The position numbers were made by a program, and so were the translations under genes. A model generated the notes under the pieces. It was not told the origin of the DNA and did not search any database. It was given only the letters and a program-made list of their open reading frames with translations. Shown piece after piece: positions 25,151 through 34,926 of a stretch of DNA of 64,000 bases (its first letter is position 1; each line of letters starts with the position of its first letter). The DNA is taken from the NCBI GenBank assembly GCA_963699015.1, contig CAVOSX010000002.1, positions 1,054,001 to 1,118,000 on the forward strand, given 5' to 3'. Source of the DNA: PALSA-505 sp963699015. Lineage in GTDB: Bacteria; Actinomycetota; Actinomycetes; Streptosporangiales; Streptosporangiaceae.

Positions 25151-26539
25151 ATGAACGCGATCACGTTGCTGGCCGGGCTGGCGATCGGTGTCATCCTCGG
25201 GGCATTGATTGGCTTCCTGCTCGCCCGCGGCCGGCTGGCCGCCTCGCTCGCCGATCTCACCGGCCGGGCCAGCGCCGCCGAGCAGCGGGCGCGGGCGGCT
25301 GAGGACAAGGTGACCATGGTCGAGCGCTCGGCGCAGGAGAAAGCGGCGCTGATCGACGGGCAGCTGGCCGAGCGCTTCCAGGCGCTGTCGGCGCAGGCGC
25401 TCGACGCGAGCACCGCGCGCTTCCTGGAGATCGCGGAGGGCAGGCTGCAGGCGGCCAACGCCAATGCGGCGGGCGAGCTGGACCGGCGCCGGTCGGCGGT
25501 AGAACATCTGGTCAGCCCGCTTAAGGAAACCCTCACCAGGGTGGAGGCCCAGCTGCGCGAGTCAGATGCCGCGCGCCGCTCGTCGCACGCCGCCCTGACC
25601 GAGCAGGTCAGCATCGCCAGGGAAAGCTCGGATCAGCTGCGCACCCAGACCCAGGCACTGGTCACCGCGTTGCGTCGGCCCGAGGCGCGCGGCCGGTGGG
25701 GTGAAATGCAGCTGCGGCGGGTGGTCGAGCTGGCCGGGATGATCGCCCGGTGTGACTTCGATGAGCAGGTCAGCGTGACCACCGACGACGGATCGCAGCG
25801 TCCGGACCTGGTGGTGCGGCTGGCCGGCGGCAAGAACATCGTGGTGGATTCCAAGGTCTCGCTCGCCGCCTACCTGGAGGCCGCGGAGGCCACCGACGAG
25901 GCCGTCCGCGACGCCCGGCTGGGTGCGCATGCCCGGCACCTGCGCGAGCACGTGGACCGGCTGTCCGCCAAGGCGTACTGGACCGCGCTGAGCCCGGCAC
26001 CGGAGTTCGCCGTGCTGTTCATCCCCGGTGAGGCCTTCCTCGCCCCCGCGCTGGAGCGTGACCCGGGCCTGCTGGAGTACGCGCTGGCCAAGAGGGTGCA
26101 CATCGCCACGCCCACGACGCTGGTCACCATGCTGCGCACCGCGCAGTACGCCTGGCAGCAGGAGGCACTGACAGAGAACGCCAGGGCGGTGTTCGATCTC
26201 GGCCGGGAACTGTACGAGCGGATCGCCGGCCTGGGCAAGCACATCGATCGCCTCGGCCGCGCCCTCACGAACTCGGTGTCCACCTACAACCAGACGGTTG
26301 GGTCACTGGAGAGCCGGGTGCTGGTCAGCGCGCGGCGGCTGAACCAGCTCGGCGTGGTCGGGTCGGATCTCGAGTCGCCGCAACCGGTAGAGCAGACCAC
26401 CCGTACGCTGTCCGCGCCGGAGCTGGTCGCCGAGTCCGGCCAGGACGGACCCGAGCTGGTCACCGCTCCTCCGGCCCGGCTGGCCGCGGCACCCGAGGAC
26501 CCGGCGCCCGGGCGGCCGCGGTGGGTGGCCGGAAGCTAG
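25151..26539 (+). CDS. rmuC: DNA recombination protein RmuC
   Basis: An N-terminal TM helix (ITLLAGLAIGVILGALIGFLLA), a long coiled coil (about 30-150) and the RmuC nuclease-like domain: RGRWGEMQLRRVVELAGM, VVDSKVSLAAYLEA, FIPGEAFLAPAL, YALAKRVHIATPTTL. RmuC restrains inverted-repeat-induced rearrangement in bacteria. ATG 25151, just before the membrane helix, is preferred; GTG 25106 would add 15 residues. It is divergent from ychF. Confidence 0.93.
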   Translation: MNAITLLAGLAIGVILGALIGFLLARGRLAASLADLTGRASAAEQRARAAEDKVTMVERSAQEKAALIDGQLAERFQALSAQALDASTARFLEIAEGRLQAANANAAGELDRRRSAVEHLVSPLKETLTRVEAQLRESDAARRSSHAALTEQVSIARESSDQLRTQTQALVTALRRPEARGRWGEMQLRRVVELAGMIARCDFDEQVSVTTDDGSQRPDLVVRLAGGKNIVVDSKVSLAAYLEAAEATDEAVRDARLGAHARHLREHVDRLSAKAYWTALSPAPEFAVLFIPGEAFLAPALERDPGLLEYALAKRVHIATPTTLVTMLRTAQYAWQQEALTENARAVFDLGRELYERIAGLGKHIDRLGRALTNSVSTYNQTVGSLESRVLVSARRLNQLGVVGSDLESPQPVEQTTRTLSAPELVAESGQDGPELVTAPPARLAAAPEDPAPGRPRWVAGS

Positions 26540-26830
26540 CGCTCGCCGCGGCGATGGGTGCCGCGGGGCGGGTCAGTATCTGCGCACCAGCCCTGAAATC
26601 GCCTCAAATTACCCGGCATGGCCAGCCACCGCGACACGCGGTCGCGAGGGACAATGGGCTTGCCGGCCAGGCAGGCGTCGTAGGCTCTGGTGACGCCCGG
26701 TCCCAGGACGGCACGCGGCCAGGACCGGCTCGGCTGGCGGACGCGAGGGGATGGTGACGGGCAGGTGTCGGGGCAGACGTGGCAGGCATCCGCTGGCTCG
26801 CCCGCGGACCGGGGAGCCGACCAGGAGGGC

Positions 26831-27445
26831 ATGACTAGCGCAGACCGACCGGGCGGGGCCGACCGCCAGCCCGGGAGTGGCTCCGGGGTGTACACGGCAC
26901 CCGCAGCGGTCAGGGAGCCCGGCACGGCCAGGGAGCCCGGCACGGCCAGGGAGCCCGCCGCGACCAGAGAGACCGCCGCGATCAGGGAGACCGTCACGGT
27001 CAGGGAGCCCGCCCCGGTCAGGCTGACCGGGCGCGGGGCGGTGCTGGGGATGTTCGTGCTGTGCTTCCTCGGCATCCTGGCGGCCGACCGGCTGGGCTTG
27101 GGCCTGCTGACCGGGGGGACCTTCGTGGTCGCCTGCGTGCTCGCCGCCGCGCTAACGCAGTCCAGCGACCTGCTCACCGTAGCGGTCAGCCCCCCGGCCC
27201 TGTTCCTGGTGGCGGCGATCTGCGGCAAGGCGCTGACGTCATCGGGCAATCTGCTGCTCTCCACCGCCGCGGGCACGCTGATTACCCTGGCCAACTCGGC
27301 ACCGTGGCTGCTCGCGGGCACAGCGCTGAGCCTGATCATCACGTTCTCCCGCGGCCTGCGGCGGAACATCACCGCGCTCAGCAACGAGCTGAGCGGCGCC
27401 TCGGTCAGTCTCCCGGCGAGATCGCGGGACACCGGGCGCAGCTGA
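26831..27445 (+). CDS. DUF6542-type integral membrane protein
   Basis: A 204-residue protein found next to rmuC/ychF/xseA in many actinobacteria; function unknown. The N-terminal 70 residues are hydrophilic with a degenerate REPGTA/REPAAT/RETAAI repeat. The C-terminal region has about four TM segments starting LTGRGAVLGMFVLCFLG and including PPALFLVAAICG and AGTLITLANSAPWLLAGTAL. ATG 26831 has AGGAGG just upstream. About 290 bases between rmuC and this gene carry nothing I recognise. Confidence 0.8.
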   Translation: MTSADRPGGADRQPGSGSGVYTAPAAVREPGTAREPGTAREPAATRETAAIRETVTVREPAPVRLTGRGAVLGMFVLCFLGILAADRLGLGLLTGGTFVVACVLAAALTQSSDLLTVAVSPPALFLVAAICGKALTSSGNLLLSTAAGTLITLANSAPWLLAGTALSLIITFSRGLRRNITALSNELSGASVSLPARSRDTGRS

Positions 27446-27463
27446 CCGCCCGGGCCCTGCGCG

Positions 27464-28089
27464 CTAGACGCCGAGGACGGTCAGGCCCAGGCGGCTGAGA
27501 CGGTCCGGGTCGGCGAGCACGTCGATGGCCGCGATCCGGCTACCGGTAACGGTGCCCTAGACCGAGGCCGGCCGGCCACCGCGGCCCGTGACGGCCACGC
27601 CAGCGGCGCCGTTCACGAGGGCCAGGCGCACGAGCCCGCGGGCGGCAGCATCTCGAGCACCACCAGCAAGGCCAGCCCGACCGGGTCAGCCAGCGGCACT
27701 TCCCGCTCGGGATCGATGCCGCGCTCCGGGCCGATGATCGGATCGAGGAGGTGCCAGATCGAACGGGTCCTCGCGCCTTATCCTCCGGGATCGCAGCATG
27801 TTCAGCCACGCCCAGCCGACGAGCCACCCGCCCCCCGTCCTACTTAGTGAGACCCCGGGCGCACTCTTCATGCAGTACGGCGGGATAAACCGGGCAAAAG
27901 GTGACAAGAATCGCCCGCTGCGCATGATAAGTGGAATTGATCATCCGTCGCTGGTGCCGGCCGCGGCCAGGCCTCCTGCGCGGCGTCGTCCGCCTCGCTC
28001 AGCGAGCCGGGCATCCGGCAGGGACGGCCCGCAGGCGGGACCGGTACTGCTCGAACCGCTCGGCCAGCCATTCGCTCTCGATCGGTCAC
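27464..28089 (-). pseudogene. decayed ECF41 (SigJ-like) sigma factor gene
   Basis: Fragments of a SigJ-like sigma factor appear in order on the minus strand but in different frames. They are GTG 28089 then EWLAERFEQYRSRLRAV, MPGSLSEADDAAQEAW, LNMLRSRRIRREDPFDL, DPEREVPLADPVGLALLVVLE, and the end of the SnoaL-like domain, RIAAIDVLADPDRLSRLGL, with stop at 27464. Sigma region 4 and most of the SnoaL domain are missing, there is an in-frame TAG just before GTVTG, and at least three phase changes. Unlike other broken genes here, sequence has been lost, so this is a true pseudogene. The neighbouring oxidoreductase is a typical ECF41 partner. Confidence 0.8.
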
Positions 28090-28203
28090 ATTCTTCCGCC
28101 GGGTCGTGTCATTGCTTTGACCGACGGGGTGCAGCCCATGTGACGCGGGCCCGGCCCGCTCCCGGCGAGCGAGGCCGGCCGGGTATTGACACGAGGAGAT
28201 CCC

Positions 28204-28983
28204 ATGGAGCAGAGCATGCAGTCACCGAAGAAGATCGCGGTCGCCGGGGCGACCGGGAGGGTCGGCCATCACGTGGTCGACGTACTCAAGGCCGGGGGGC
28301 ACGACGTCGTGCCGATGTCACGGTCACTGGGCGTGGACGTGATCACCGGCAGCGGGCTCGCCGCCGCGCTGACGGACGTGGAGTGCGTCATCGACACGAC
28401 TACCGGTCCCTCTGCGGAACAGGAGCCGGCCACGGAGTTCTTCACCACCGCGGCCCGGAACCTTCAGGAGGCTGGGCAGCGGGCTGGCGTCCAGCGGATG
28501 GTCGTGGTGTCCATCATCGGGGTCGACCACTCCACCGGCGGCTACGGCGCCGCGAAGCTCGCCCACGAGCAGGCCATGCTGGCCGGGCCGGTCCCGGCGC
28601 TCGTGCTGCGCGCCGCGCAGTTCCACGAGTTCGTCCCCCTGCTGATGGAGTGGGGCACGCAGGGCGACGTGGCCTACGTCCCCCGGATGCGCACCCAGCT
28701 AGTCGCGGCGCGCACCGTCGCCGAAACGCTCGCCGACCTGGCCACCGCGCCCGAGCCCCGGCCCTCCGGGCCACCGTTTCCCGAGGTGGCCGGGCCCCGC
28801 GAGGAAAGCCTTGTCGCGATGGCCACCCTGCTTGCCGAGCGCCGGGGTTACCCGGCCAAGGTCGAGGCCGTCACCGACCCGGCTGACCGGGACGGGCTCA
28901 ACGAAAGCGGCGGCCTGCTCCCCGGCCCGCACGCCGTCCTGGGCGGCCCGACTTTCCAGGACTGGCTCAACGCGACGTACTGA
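28204..28983 (+). CDS. NmrA-like NAD(P)-binding oxidoreductase/epimerase
   Basis: A 259-residue atypical short-chain dehydrogenase with N-terminal Rossmann motif VAGATGRVGHHVV, VVVSIIGVD and GYGAAKLAHEQAM, the YxxxK-like position. Length and NmrA-like pattern suggest an NADH-binding reductase or isomerase; the substrate is unknown. ACGAGGAGATCCC precedes ATG 28204. ECF41 sigma factors usually sit beside and control an oxidoreductase, epimerase or decarboxylase of this kind; here that sigma gene is decayed, so its regulation may have been lost or replaced. Confidence 0.82.
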   Translation: MEQSMQSPKKIAVAGATGRVGHHVVDVLKAGGHDVVPMSRSLGVDVITGSGLAAALTDVECVIDTTTGPSAEQEPATEFFTTAARNLQEAGQRAGVQRMVVVSIIGVDHSTGGYGAAKLAHEQAMLAGPVPALVLRAAQFHEFVPLLMEWGTQGDVAYVPRMRTQLVAARTVAETLADLATAPEPRPSGPPFPEVAGPREESLVAMATLLAERRGYPAKVEAVTDPADRDGLNESGGLLPGPHAVLGGPTFQDWLNATY

Positions 28984-29083
28984 CTGCTTCCGGAGGGCAG
29001 TCGGTCGGGCCGGCGAGGCTCGGCGGAGCCGGCGGTTGCCAGTCCGGGTGAGTGCTGCGGGTGCCGTTCGGACATACGAATTC

Positions 29084-30046
29084 CTAGCCCGGCCGCGCAC
29101 CCGGCCGGTCGCGTAGCTCCCTGGGCAGGGCGAACACCATGTTCTCCTCGACCTCCTCGACCTCCTCGACGTGGCCGAAGCCGATCCCGGCCAGCCGGTC
29201 GAGGACCCCGGTGACCAGGGTCTCCGGCACGGAGGCACCGCTGGTGACGCCGACGCAGTCCGCGCCCTTCAGCCATTCCTCGTCGATGGCCGAGCCATCG
29301 TCCACCAGGTAGGCGGCGCCTGCCCCGGCGTCCACGGCCACCTCGACCAGGCGGACCGAGTTGGACGAGTTCTCCGAGCCGACCACGATGAGGACATCGC
29401 AATCGCGGGCGATCCGCTTGACCGCGGCCTGCCGGTTCTGGGTGGCGTAGCAGATGTCGTCGCTGGGCGGGTCGGCCAGCAGCGGGAACCGCTGCCGCAG
29501 CGCGGTCACCGTCTCGATGGTCTCGTCCACCGACAGCGTGGTCTGGGACAGCCAGACGACCTTGGCCGGATCGCGCACCCGGACGCTGGCCACGTCGCCG
29601 GGGCCGTCCACCAGATGGACGTGCGCCGGGGCCTCGCCGGTGGTGCCCTCCACCTCCTCGTGCCCCTGGTGACCGATCAGCAGGATGTCGTAGTCCTGCC
29701 CGGCGAACCGCCTGGCCTCGCTGTGCACCTTGGTGACCAGCGGGCACGTCGCGTCGATCGTGTTCAGGCCGCGCTGCGTGGCCTGCTGCCGGACCTGCGG
29801 GGACACGCCGTGCGCGGAGAACACGATGGTCGCCTGGTCCGGCACCGCGTCGGTCTCGTCCACGAAGATCGCGCCGCGCTCCTCCAGCGCGCGCACAACG
29901 TGCGTGTTATGAACGATCTGCTTGCGGACGTACACGGGAGGGCCGTGCCGCTCCAGCGCTTTCTCGACCGCCTGAACGGCCCGGTCGACCCCCGCGCAAT
30001 ATCCGCGGGGCCGGGCAAGCAGGACACGTCGGGTAGTCACGGCCAT
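29084..30046 (-). CDS. ispH: 4-hydroxy-3-methylbut-2-enyl diphosphate reductase (IspH/LytB)
   Basis: Last enzyme of the MEP isoprenoid pathway, making IPP and DMAPP with a 4Fe-4S cluster. The product is 320 residues. The three cluster cysteines stand in RGYCAGVDRA (Cys17), DATCPLVTKVH and ADCVGVTSGAS. The catalytic Glu region is GHEEVEGTTGE, and SENSSNSVRL binds substrate. A Glu-rich stretch EEVEEVEE near the C-terminus is common in actinobacterial IspH. ATG 30046 is followed by the conserved RRVLLARPRGYC. It is divergent from the LDP gene. Confidence 0.97.
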   Translation of the reverse strand: MAVTTRRVLLARPRGYCAGVDRAVQAVEKALERHGPPVYVRKQIVHNTHVVRALEERGAIFVDETDAVPDQATIVFSAHGVSPQVRQQATQRGLNTIDATCPLVTKVHSEARRFAGQDYDILLIGHQGHEEVEGTTGEAPAHVHLVDGPGDVASVRVRDPAKVVWLSQTTLSVDETIETVTALRQRFPLLADPPSDDICYATQNRQAAVKRIARDCDVLIVVGSENSSNSVRLVEVAVDAGAGAAYLVDDGSAIDEEWLKGADCVGVTSGASVPETLVTGVLDRLAGIGFGHVEEVEEVEENMVFALPRELRDRPGARPG

Positions 30047-30167
30047 GGCCCCATCGTATGAGGTCGGCCCGGTGCGACTGCGGCGCCGTGGTTTACCGCT
30101 ACCGCTACCTGCCCGGGCCCGATTGCGGCACCATGGCCTGAGGCCCGCCGCACCGAGGAGACTCACC

Positions 30168-30698
30168 ATGCGCATCCCGCCGCCAACCGAACGCATCAAG
30201 GAAGCTCCCGCCCACGCGCTGCGGGCCGTTTTCGCAGGTGTCGGCCAGGTCTTGCTCATGACCGAACGGGTCAGGCAGCGTGCCGCCGAACAGGTTCACC
30301 CTCGCCCGGCTCCGGCTCCGGCTCCATCACCAGCTCCCACTCCCGCTCCGGCTCGGGCTCCCGCTCCGGCTCCGGCTCGGGCTCCCGCCCGGGAGACAGC
30401 ACCCCCGCCGCCGGCCGGGTCCGCTGAAGCCGCCGCTTCCCGGGCCGCCGAACCAGAAACCGCTGCCCGTGAAGCTCCGGCGCGCGAACCCGCCGCGGCC
30501 GACCTGCCGGTGCCCGGCTACGACGACCTGTCCGTGGCGTCGCTCCGCGCCCGCCTGCGCACCCTGAACGCGGCCCAGGTCCGCGACCTGCTCGACTATG
30601 AGCGGGCGCACGCGAGCCGGGCCAATGTGGTAACCATGTTCGAGCGCCGCATCGCCAAGCTGGAAGGACCCGAAGACGCCGACCCCACACCCGGCTGA
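30168..30698 (+). CDS. lipid droplet-associated protein
   Basis: A 176-residue protein of the actinobacterial family annotated as lipid droplet-associated, normally found between ispH and xseA. The N-terminal amphipathic part is PPPTERIKEAPAHALRAVFAGVG. A Pro/Ala/Arg/Glu repeat linker (about 45-105) follows. The conserved C-terminal module is LPVPGYDDLSVASLRARLRT followed by LLDYERAHASR and MFERRI. The GAGGAG ribosome site decides ATG 30168. Confidence 0.8.
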   Translation: MRIPPPTERIKEAPAHALRAVFAGVGQVLLMTERVRQRAAEQVHPRPAPAPAPSPAPTPAPARAPAPAPARAPARETAPPPPAGSAEAAASRAAEPETAAREAPAREPAAADLPVPGYDDLSVASLRARLRTLNAAQVRDLLDYERAHASRANVVTMFERRIAKLEGPEDADPTPG

Positions 30699-30737
30699 CT
30701 CAGCTCCCGGCAGCACGACACCGGACGGCTGACCGGT

Positions 30738-31955
30738 ATGCCCCTGGAGACCTCCGCCGACGCGCCGGTCCCGGTGCGGACCGTGCTCCGGCTGGTCGGC
30801 GACTGGGTCACCCGGCTCGGCCGGATCTGGGTCGAGGGGCAGATCGCCGAGCTCAGCCGGCGCGGCGGCACGGTGTTCCTCACGCTCCGCGACCCGCTCG
30901 CCGCGGTATCGGTCCGCGTCATCTGCGCCCGGACGGTTTTCGACGCGACCGATCCGCCTCCGGGGCCAGGCGCCCGGGTGGTCGTCTGGGCGAAGCCGGA
31001 CTTCAACGCCACGCGCGGCTCGTTCGCCCTGACGGCCGTCGAAGTCAGGCAGGTCGGGATAGGCGAGCTGCTCGCCCGGCTGGAGCAGCTGCGCAAGGCG
31101 CTGGCGGCCGAGGGCCTGTTCGCCGCCGAACGCAAGCGGCGGCCGCCTTTCCTGCCTCGCGTGATCGGCCTGATCTGCGGGCGCGAATCCGCGGCCGAAC
31201 GGGACGTGCTGCACACAGCGGCCGCCCGCTGGCCTGCCGTGCGGTTCCGCGTCGAGCAGGTGCTGGTGCAGGGCAGCCAGGCCGCGGGTGAGGTCATCGA
31301 CGCGCTCCGGCGGCTCGATCACGACACCGACGTAGACGTGATCATCATCGCCCGGGGCGGCGGCTCGGTGGAGGACCTGCTGCCGTTCTCCGACGAGGAA
31401 CTGCTCCGCGCCGTCGCGGCGAGCCGGACCCCGGTGGTCAGCGCTATCGGGCACGAGCAGGACAGCCCGCTCCTCGACTACGTGGCCGATGTCCGCGCCT
31501 CCACGCCCACCGACGCGGCCAAGCGCGTGGTACCCGACGTCGCCGAGCAGCTCGCGCTCATCGACCAGCTTCGCGGCCGGGCGCGGCGCAGCCTGGCCGG
31601 CTACCTCGACCGGGAGCGGGCCTGGCTGGCGGCCATGGTGTCCCGGCCCGCGCTCGCTGATCCGGTGCGAGAGCTGGAACGGCTCGAAGAAAAGACACAA
31701 GCCTTGACCGAACGGGCCCGGCGTGCTGTTTCCGCTCATCTCGACCACGCCGCCCGTGACCTTGAGCACACCCGGGCCCGGCTGCTCGCGCTGTCGCCCG
31801 CGGGGACACTGCGCCGCGGCTACGCGATCATCCAGCAGCCCGGCGGCAGCGTGGTGCGGTCCGCGGCCAAGGTCGAAGACGGCGCGAAGCTTACGGTCAG
31901 GTTCGCCGAAGACCAGCTCACCGTCACCGCCGAGGCCCCCGGACAGCAGGGCTGA
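30738..31955 (+). CDS. xseA: exodeoxyribonuclease VII large subunit
   Basis: A 405-residue catalytic subunit. The N-terminal OB-fold (VEGQIAELSRRGGTVFLTLRD) precedes the nuclease core with the conserved ARGGGSVEDLLPFSDEEL, SAIGHEQDSPLLDYVAD and ASTPTDAA motifs, and a C-terminal helical region that binds XseB (RRGYAIIQQ). The complex degrades single-stranded DNA from both ends. The small subunit gene lies 2.7 kb downstream on the same strand, separated by an acyltransferase gene. Confidence 0.96.
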   Translation: MPLETSADAPVPVRTVLRLVGDWVTRLGRIWVEGQIAELSRRGGTVFLTLRDPLAAVSVRVICARTVFDATDPPPGPGARVVVWAKPDFNATRGSFALTAVEVRQVGIGELLARLEQLRKALAAEGLFAAERKRRPPFLPRVIGLICGRESAAERDVLHTAAARWPAVRFRVEQVLVQGSQAAGEVIDALRRLDHDTDVDVIIIARGGGSVEDLLPFSDEELLRAVAASRTPVVSAIGHEQDSPLLDYVADVRASTPTDAAKRVVPDVAEQLALIDQLRGRARRSLAGYLDRERAWLAAMVSRPALADPVRELERLEEKTQALTERARRAVSAHLDHAARDLEHTRARLLALSPAGTLRRGYAIIQQPGGSVVRSAAKVEDGAKLTVRFAEDQLTVTAEAPGQQG

Positions 31956-32407
31956 CCCGCGGGCGAAACTTGCGGCAAGGGCCCGCGGTCCCGCGGGGCG
32001 CCACCGGGCACCACCGGGGACCACCGGGACCACCGGGCGCCGCCCGGCAACGCGGAGCATGGGCATCGTTATGTCAATACGAATGCTCCGCCCTAACGGG
32101 CGGCAGGGCCCATCGGCCAGCCAGGCCGCGCGTTCGGCACCTCGCGGCGTGTCATGCCCGCATCAGGACGGCAGAGATCCGAGGATTGCCGTGTGCTCCG
32201 TACGAGGGGTGATAGCCCGGTCACGAGACCGGACAACGGAAAGCCGGGCGGCGCGAAGCCGGTCGGCGGGAGCCCCGACGGCGGAAACTCACCCGGCGAA
32301 CGGCTCGCGGCCGGCCGCCCCGGCGGTTCCCGGCCTGCCCCAGCCGGCCCGCCCCCGCCCCGCCGCGCGCGCGGGCCCGTGGCCTGGACGGCCTGCGGGG
32401 GATCGCG

Positions 32408-34675
32408 GTGCTCATGGTCCTGGCCTTCCACGAGCGAATCTCCGGGCTGCCCGGAGGCTTCCTTGGCGTGGATGTCTTCTTCGTCATCAGCGGATACCTG
32501 ATCACTGACCTGCTTGCCTCGCCGTGGGATCGGGGCGGCCGGCTCGATCTGCGCGCCTTCTGGATCCGCCGCGCCCGGAGGCTGCTGCCCTGCCTGGTGG
32601 TCGTGCTCGTGACGGTCACGGCAGCGGTCGCCGTGCTCGAGCCTGATCAGCTGGCGGGCCTGCGGCCGGGCCTGCTCGCGGCGGTCACTTACACGAGCAA
32701 CTGGTGGCAGGCCCTGCACCACCAGTCCTACTTCGCGGTGTTCGGCCCGCCTCCGCCGCTGCAGCACCTCTGGTCCCTGGCCATCGAGGAGCAGTTCTAC
32801 CTGTTCTGGCCGCTCATCCTGACCGTTGTCCTGTGTGCCTGCGCGCGACGGCGGACGCGGGCCGTCCTGGTCTGGGTGGGCGCGGCCGCGTCCGCGGTGA
32901 CCATGGCCGTCGGGTACGCGGTCGGCGAGAGTCCCGCACGCCTGTATTACGGCACCGACACCCACGCCATCGCCCTGTTCGTGGGCGCGGGCCTGGCCTT
33001 GCGCTGGCCGCTGCAGCGGATCGCCGCCGCATCCGAGGCCGAGACGCGCCGGCTGGACTTGATCGGCCTGGTCGGCCTCTCGGTCCTCGCCTGGGAGCTG
33101 GCCCACGTCACCGGGCGCGGCAGTGCCGTCTACCAGGGCGGGATCGCGGTCGCCGCGCTGGCGGCCGGCGGGGTAGTGGTGGCCGCGGCCAGTTCCGGGG
33201 CACTGGGCAGGATGCTCGGCTGGGCGCCGCTGCGCTGGATCGGCGTCCGCTCGTACGGCATCTACCTCTGGCACTGGCCCGTGATCGCGCTGTTCACGGC
33301 GCGGGCGGAGGCCGATTCCACCACGTTCGGCGTCCGGGCAGCCGAGACGGCCGTGACGATCGGGCTCGCGGCCGCCTCCTGGCGGTGGATCGAGGCACCC
33401 ATCCTGCACGATGGATTCGGCGCCACGCTGCGCCGCCACCGGGCGGTCATCGCCCGGTCGGTCGCGGCCGCGCGGCAGTCACCGCAGCGGGCGGTGCCCG
33501 TCTTGATCCCGCTCGCCGCGATCATCCTGGCCAGCACGGCAGGGTACGGAGTCTTCTACTCCCCGCCCGGGCAGACGCTGCAGCAGCAGCTCGCGAGCGG
33601 GGCGAAGGTCAGCGCCGCCAGCCGGGCCGCTGCCAGGTCGCATGAGTCCGGGAACGGCGCTGCCGCGGCGGGCGCCGCACCGTCTGGCGCCGCGCGGTCA
33701 GGCGCCGCACCGTCCGGCGCCGCACGGCCCGGCGCCGGGCGGGCGGCCAGCGGCCGGGCCGGTCCCTCGCCCTCCGCCCGCTCCGCGCTGCCACCGGCCA
33801 GCCCTACGCCACCGGAAGCCCGCCCCACCTCGTCGTCCGCCGCGGGCTCGTCGCCGGGCCACGGCACGCCGCCGTCCGCCCGGCCCACCGCGCCGTCCGC
33901 CCGCCCCCGGGTTGCCATCCCCGGGATCGTCAGTCCCGGGACGGCCAGCCCGGGGGTCGCCAGCTCGGGAGTAGCCAGCCCCGGGGCAGCCAGCCCGGGC
34001 GCCGGGGGCCGCTAGCCCGGGAGCCGTCCCCGCCGGCGCCGCCGCCAGATTCCGCCGCGGGATCTCGGCCGGGACGTCACGGCGATCGGCGACTCGGTCA
34101 TGCTCGCCGCGGCACAGCAGCTGCGGGCCGTGCTGCCAGGAACCTACATCGACGCGCAGGTCAGCCGGCAGATGAGCCAGGGCATCGCGGTGCTGCGGGA
34201 GCTGGCAAGCCGCGGCAAGCTGCGCCCGGTCGTGGTCGTCGGGCTCGGCACCAACGGGGTCATAACCATGCCGCAGGTACGTGCGCTGCAGGCGGTGGCC
34301 GGGCCGCGGCGCACGCTGGTGCTCGTCAACACGTTCGTCCCCCGGCCCTGGCAGTCCGAGGTGAACGCGGTCCTCGCCGCGGCGGCCCGCCGGTACGGCG
34401 ACGTCACGATCGCGGACTGGTACACGACGATCAGGAACCGGACAGGGCTGCTGTGGGGGGACGGCGTGCATCCCCGGCCCGCCGGCGCCGTGGTCTACGC
34501 CCGGATGGTGGCGGCCGCGGTGCGGCAGGCGGCCCGCCGGATCGAGTCCCTGGCCCCGGCCCGTCAGCCGCCCGTCCCGTCGCGATCACCCCAGTCCGGC
34601 GCGTCACGGTCACCCCCGGCCGTCCCCTCACCGCCACCTCAGGCCGGATGGCAATGGCATAAGTTGGGCGTGTGA
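32408..34675 (+). CDS. OafA-type O-acyltransferase with C-terminal SGNH domain, interrupted
   Basis: A membrane acyltransferase 3 domain (GGFLGVDVFFVISGYLITDL with the family Asp, HLWSLAIEEQFYLFWPL, YGIYLWHWPV; about 10 TM helices) is followed by a Pro/Ala/Ser linker and an SGNH domain (TAIGDSVMLAAAQQL ... GDGVHPRPAGAVVYA). Such proteins acetylate surface glycans. A TAG at 34013-34015 interrupts the linker and the same frame then reopens to 34675; two compensating indels may be the cause. At the 5' end the family motif RGLDGLRGIAVL begins before the first usable start (GTG 32408), and a Pro-rich N-terminus seems to lie in another frame upstream from about 32200. The end overlaps xseB by 4 bases. 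Confidence 0.8.
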
Positions 34676-34926
34676 ACCAGACCCTGTCCTACGAACAGGC
34701 GCGTGACGAGCTCGCCGAGGTGGTCAAGCGGCTCGAGGCCGGCGGGCTCACTCTCGAAGAGTCGCTGGACCTCTGGGAGCGGGGTGAGCGGCTGGCCGCC
34801 ATCTGCACCGAATGGCTGGAAGGTGCCAGGGCCAGGATGACTACCGCCATGACGCAGCGCGCGGCCGGGCCTGATCACCCGGCCGCGCGCGGCGAGGGGG
34901 CGGGCGAGGAGCCCGCGCCCTTCTAG
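34672..34926 (+). CDS. xseB: exodeoxyribonuclease VII small subunit
   Basis: An 84-residue protein with the XseB motif SYEQARDELAEVVKRLEAGG, LTLEESLDLWERGERLA. It partners XseA. GTG 34672 overlaps the TGA of the SGNH domain gene (GTGA). The stop TAG shares the palindrome CTAG with the stop of the convergent S53 peptidase gene. Confidence 0.95.
   Translation: MNQTLSYEQARDELAEVVKRLEAGGLTLEESLDLWERGERLAAICTEWLEGARARMTTAMTQRAAGPDHPAARGEGAGEEPAPF

Noticed and set aside
28090..28203. ECF41-type promoter upstream of the NmrA-like gene
   Set aside because: A TGTCAT sequence is present but the matching downstream CGTC at the right spacing is not, so no promoter is called.
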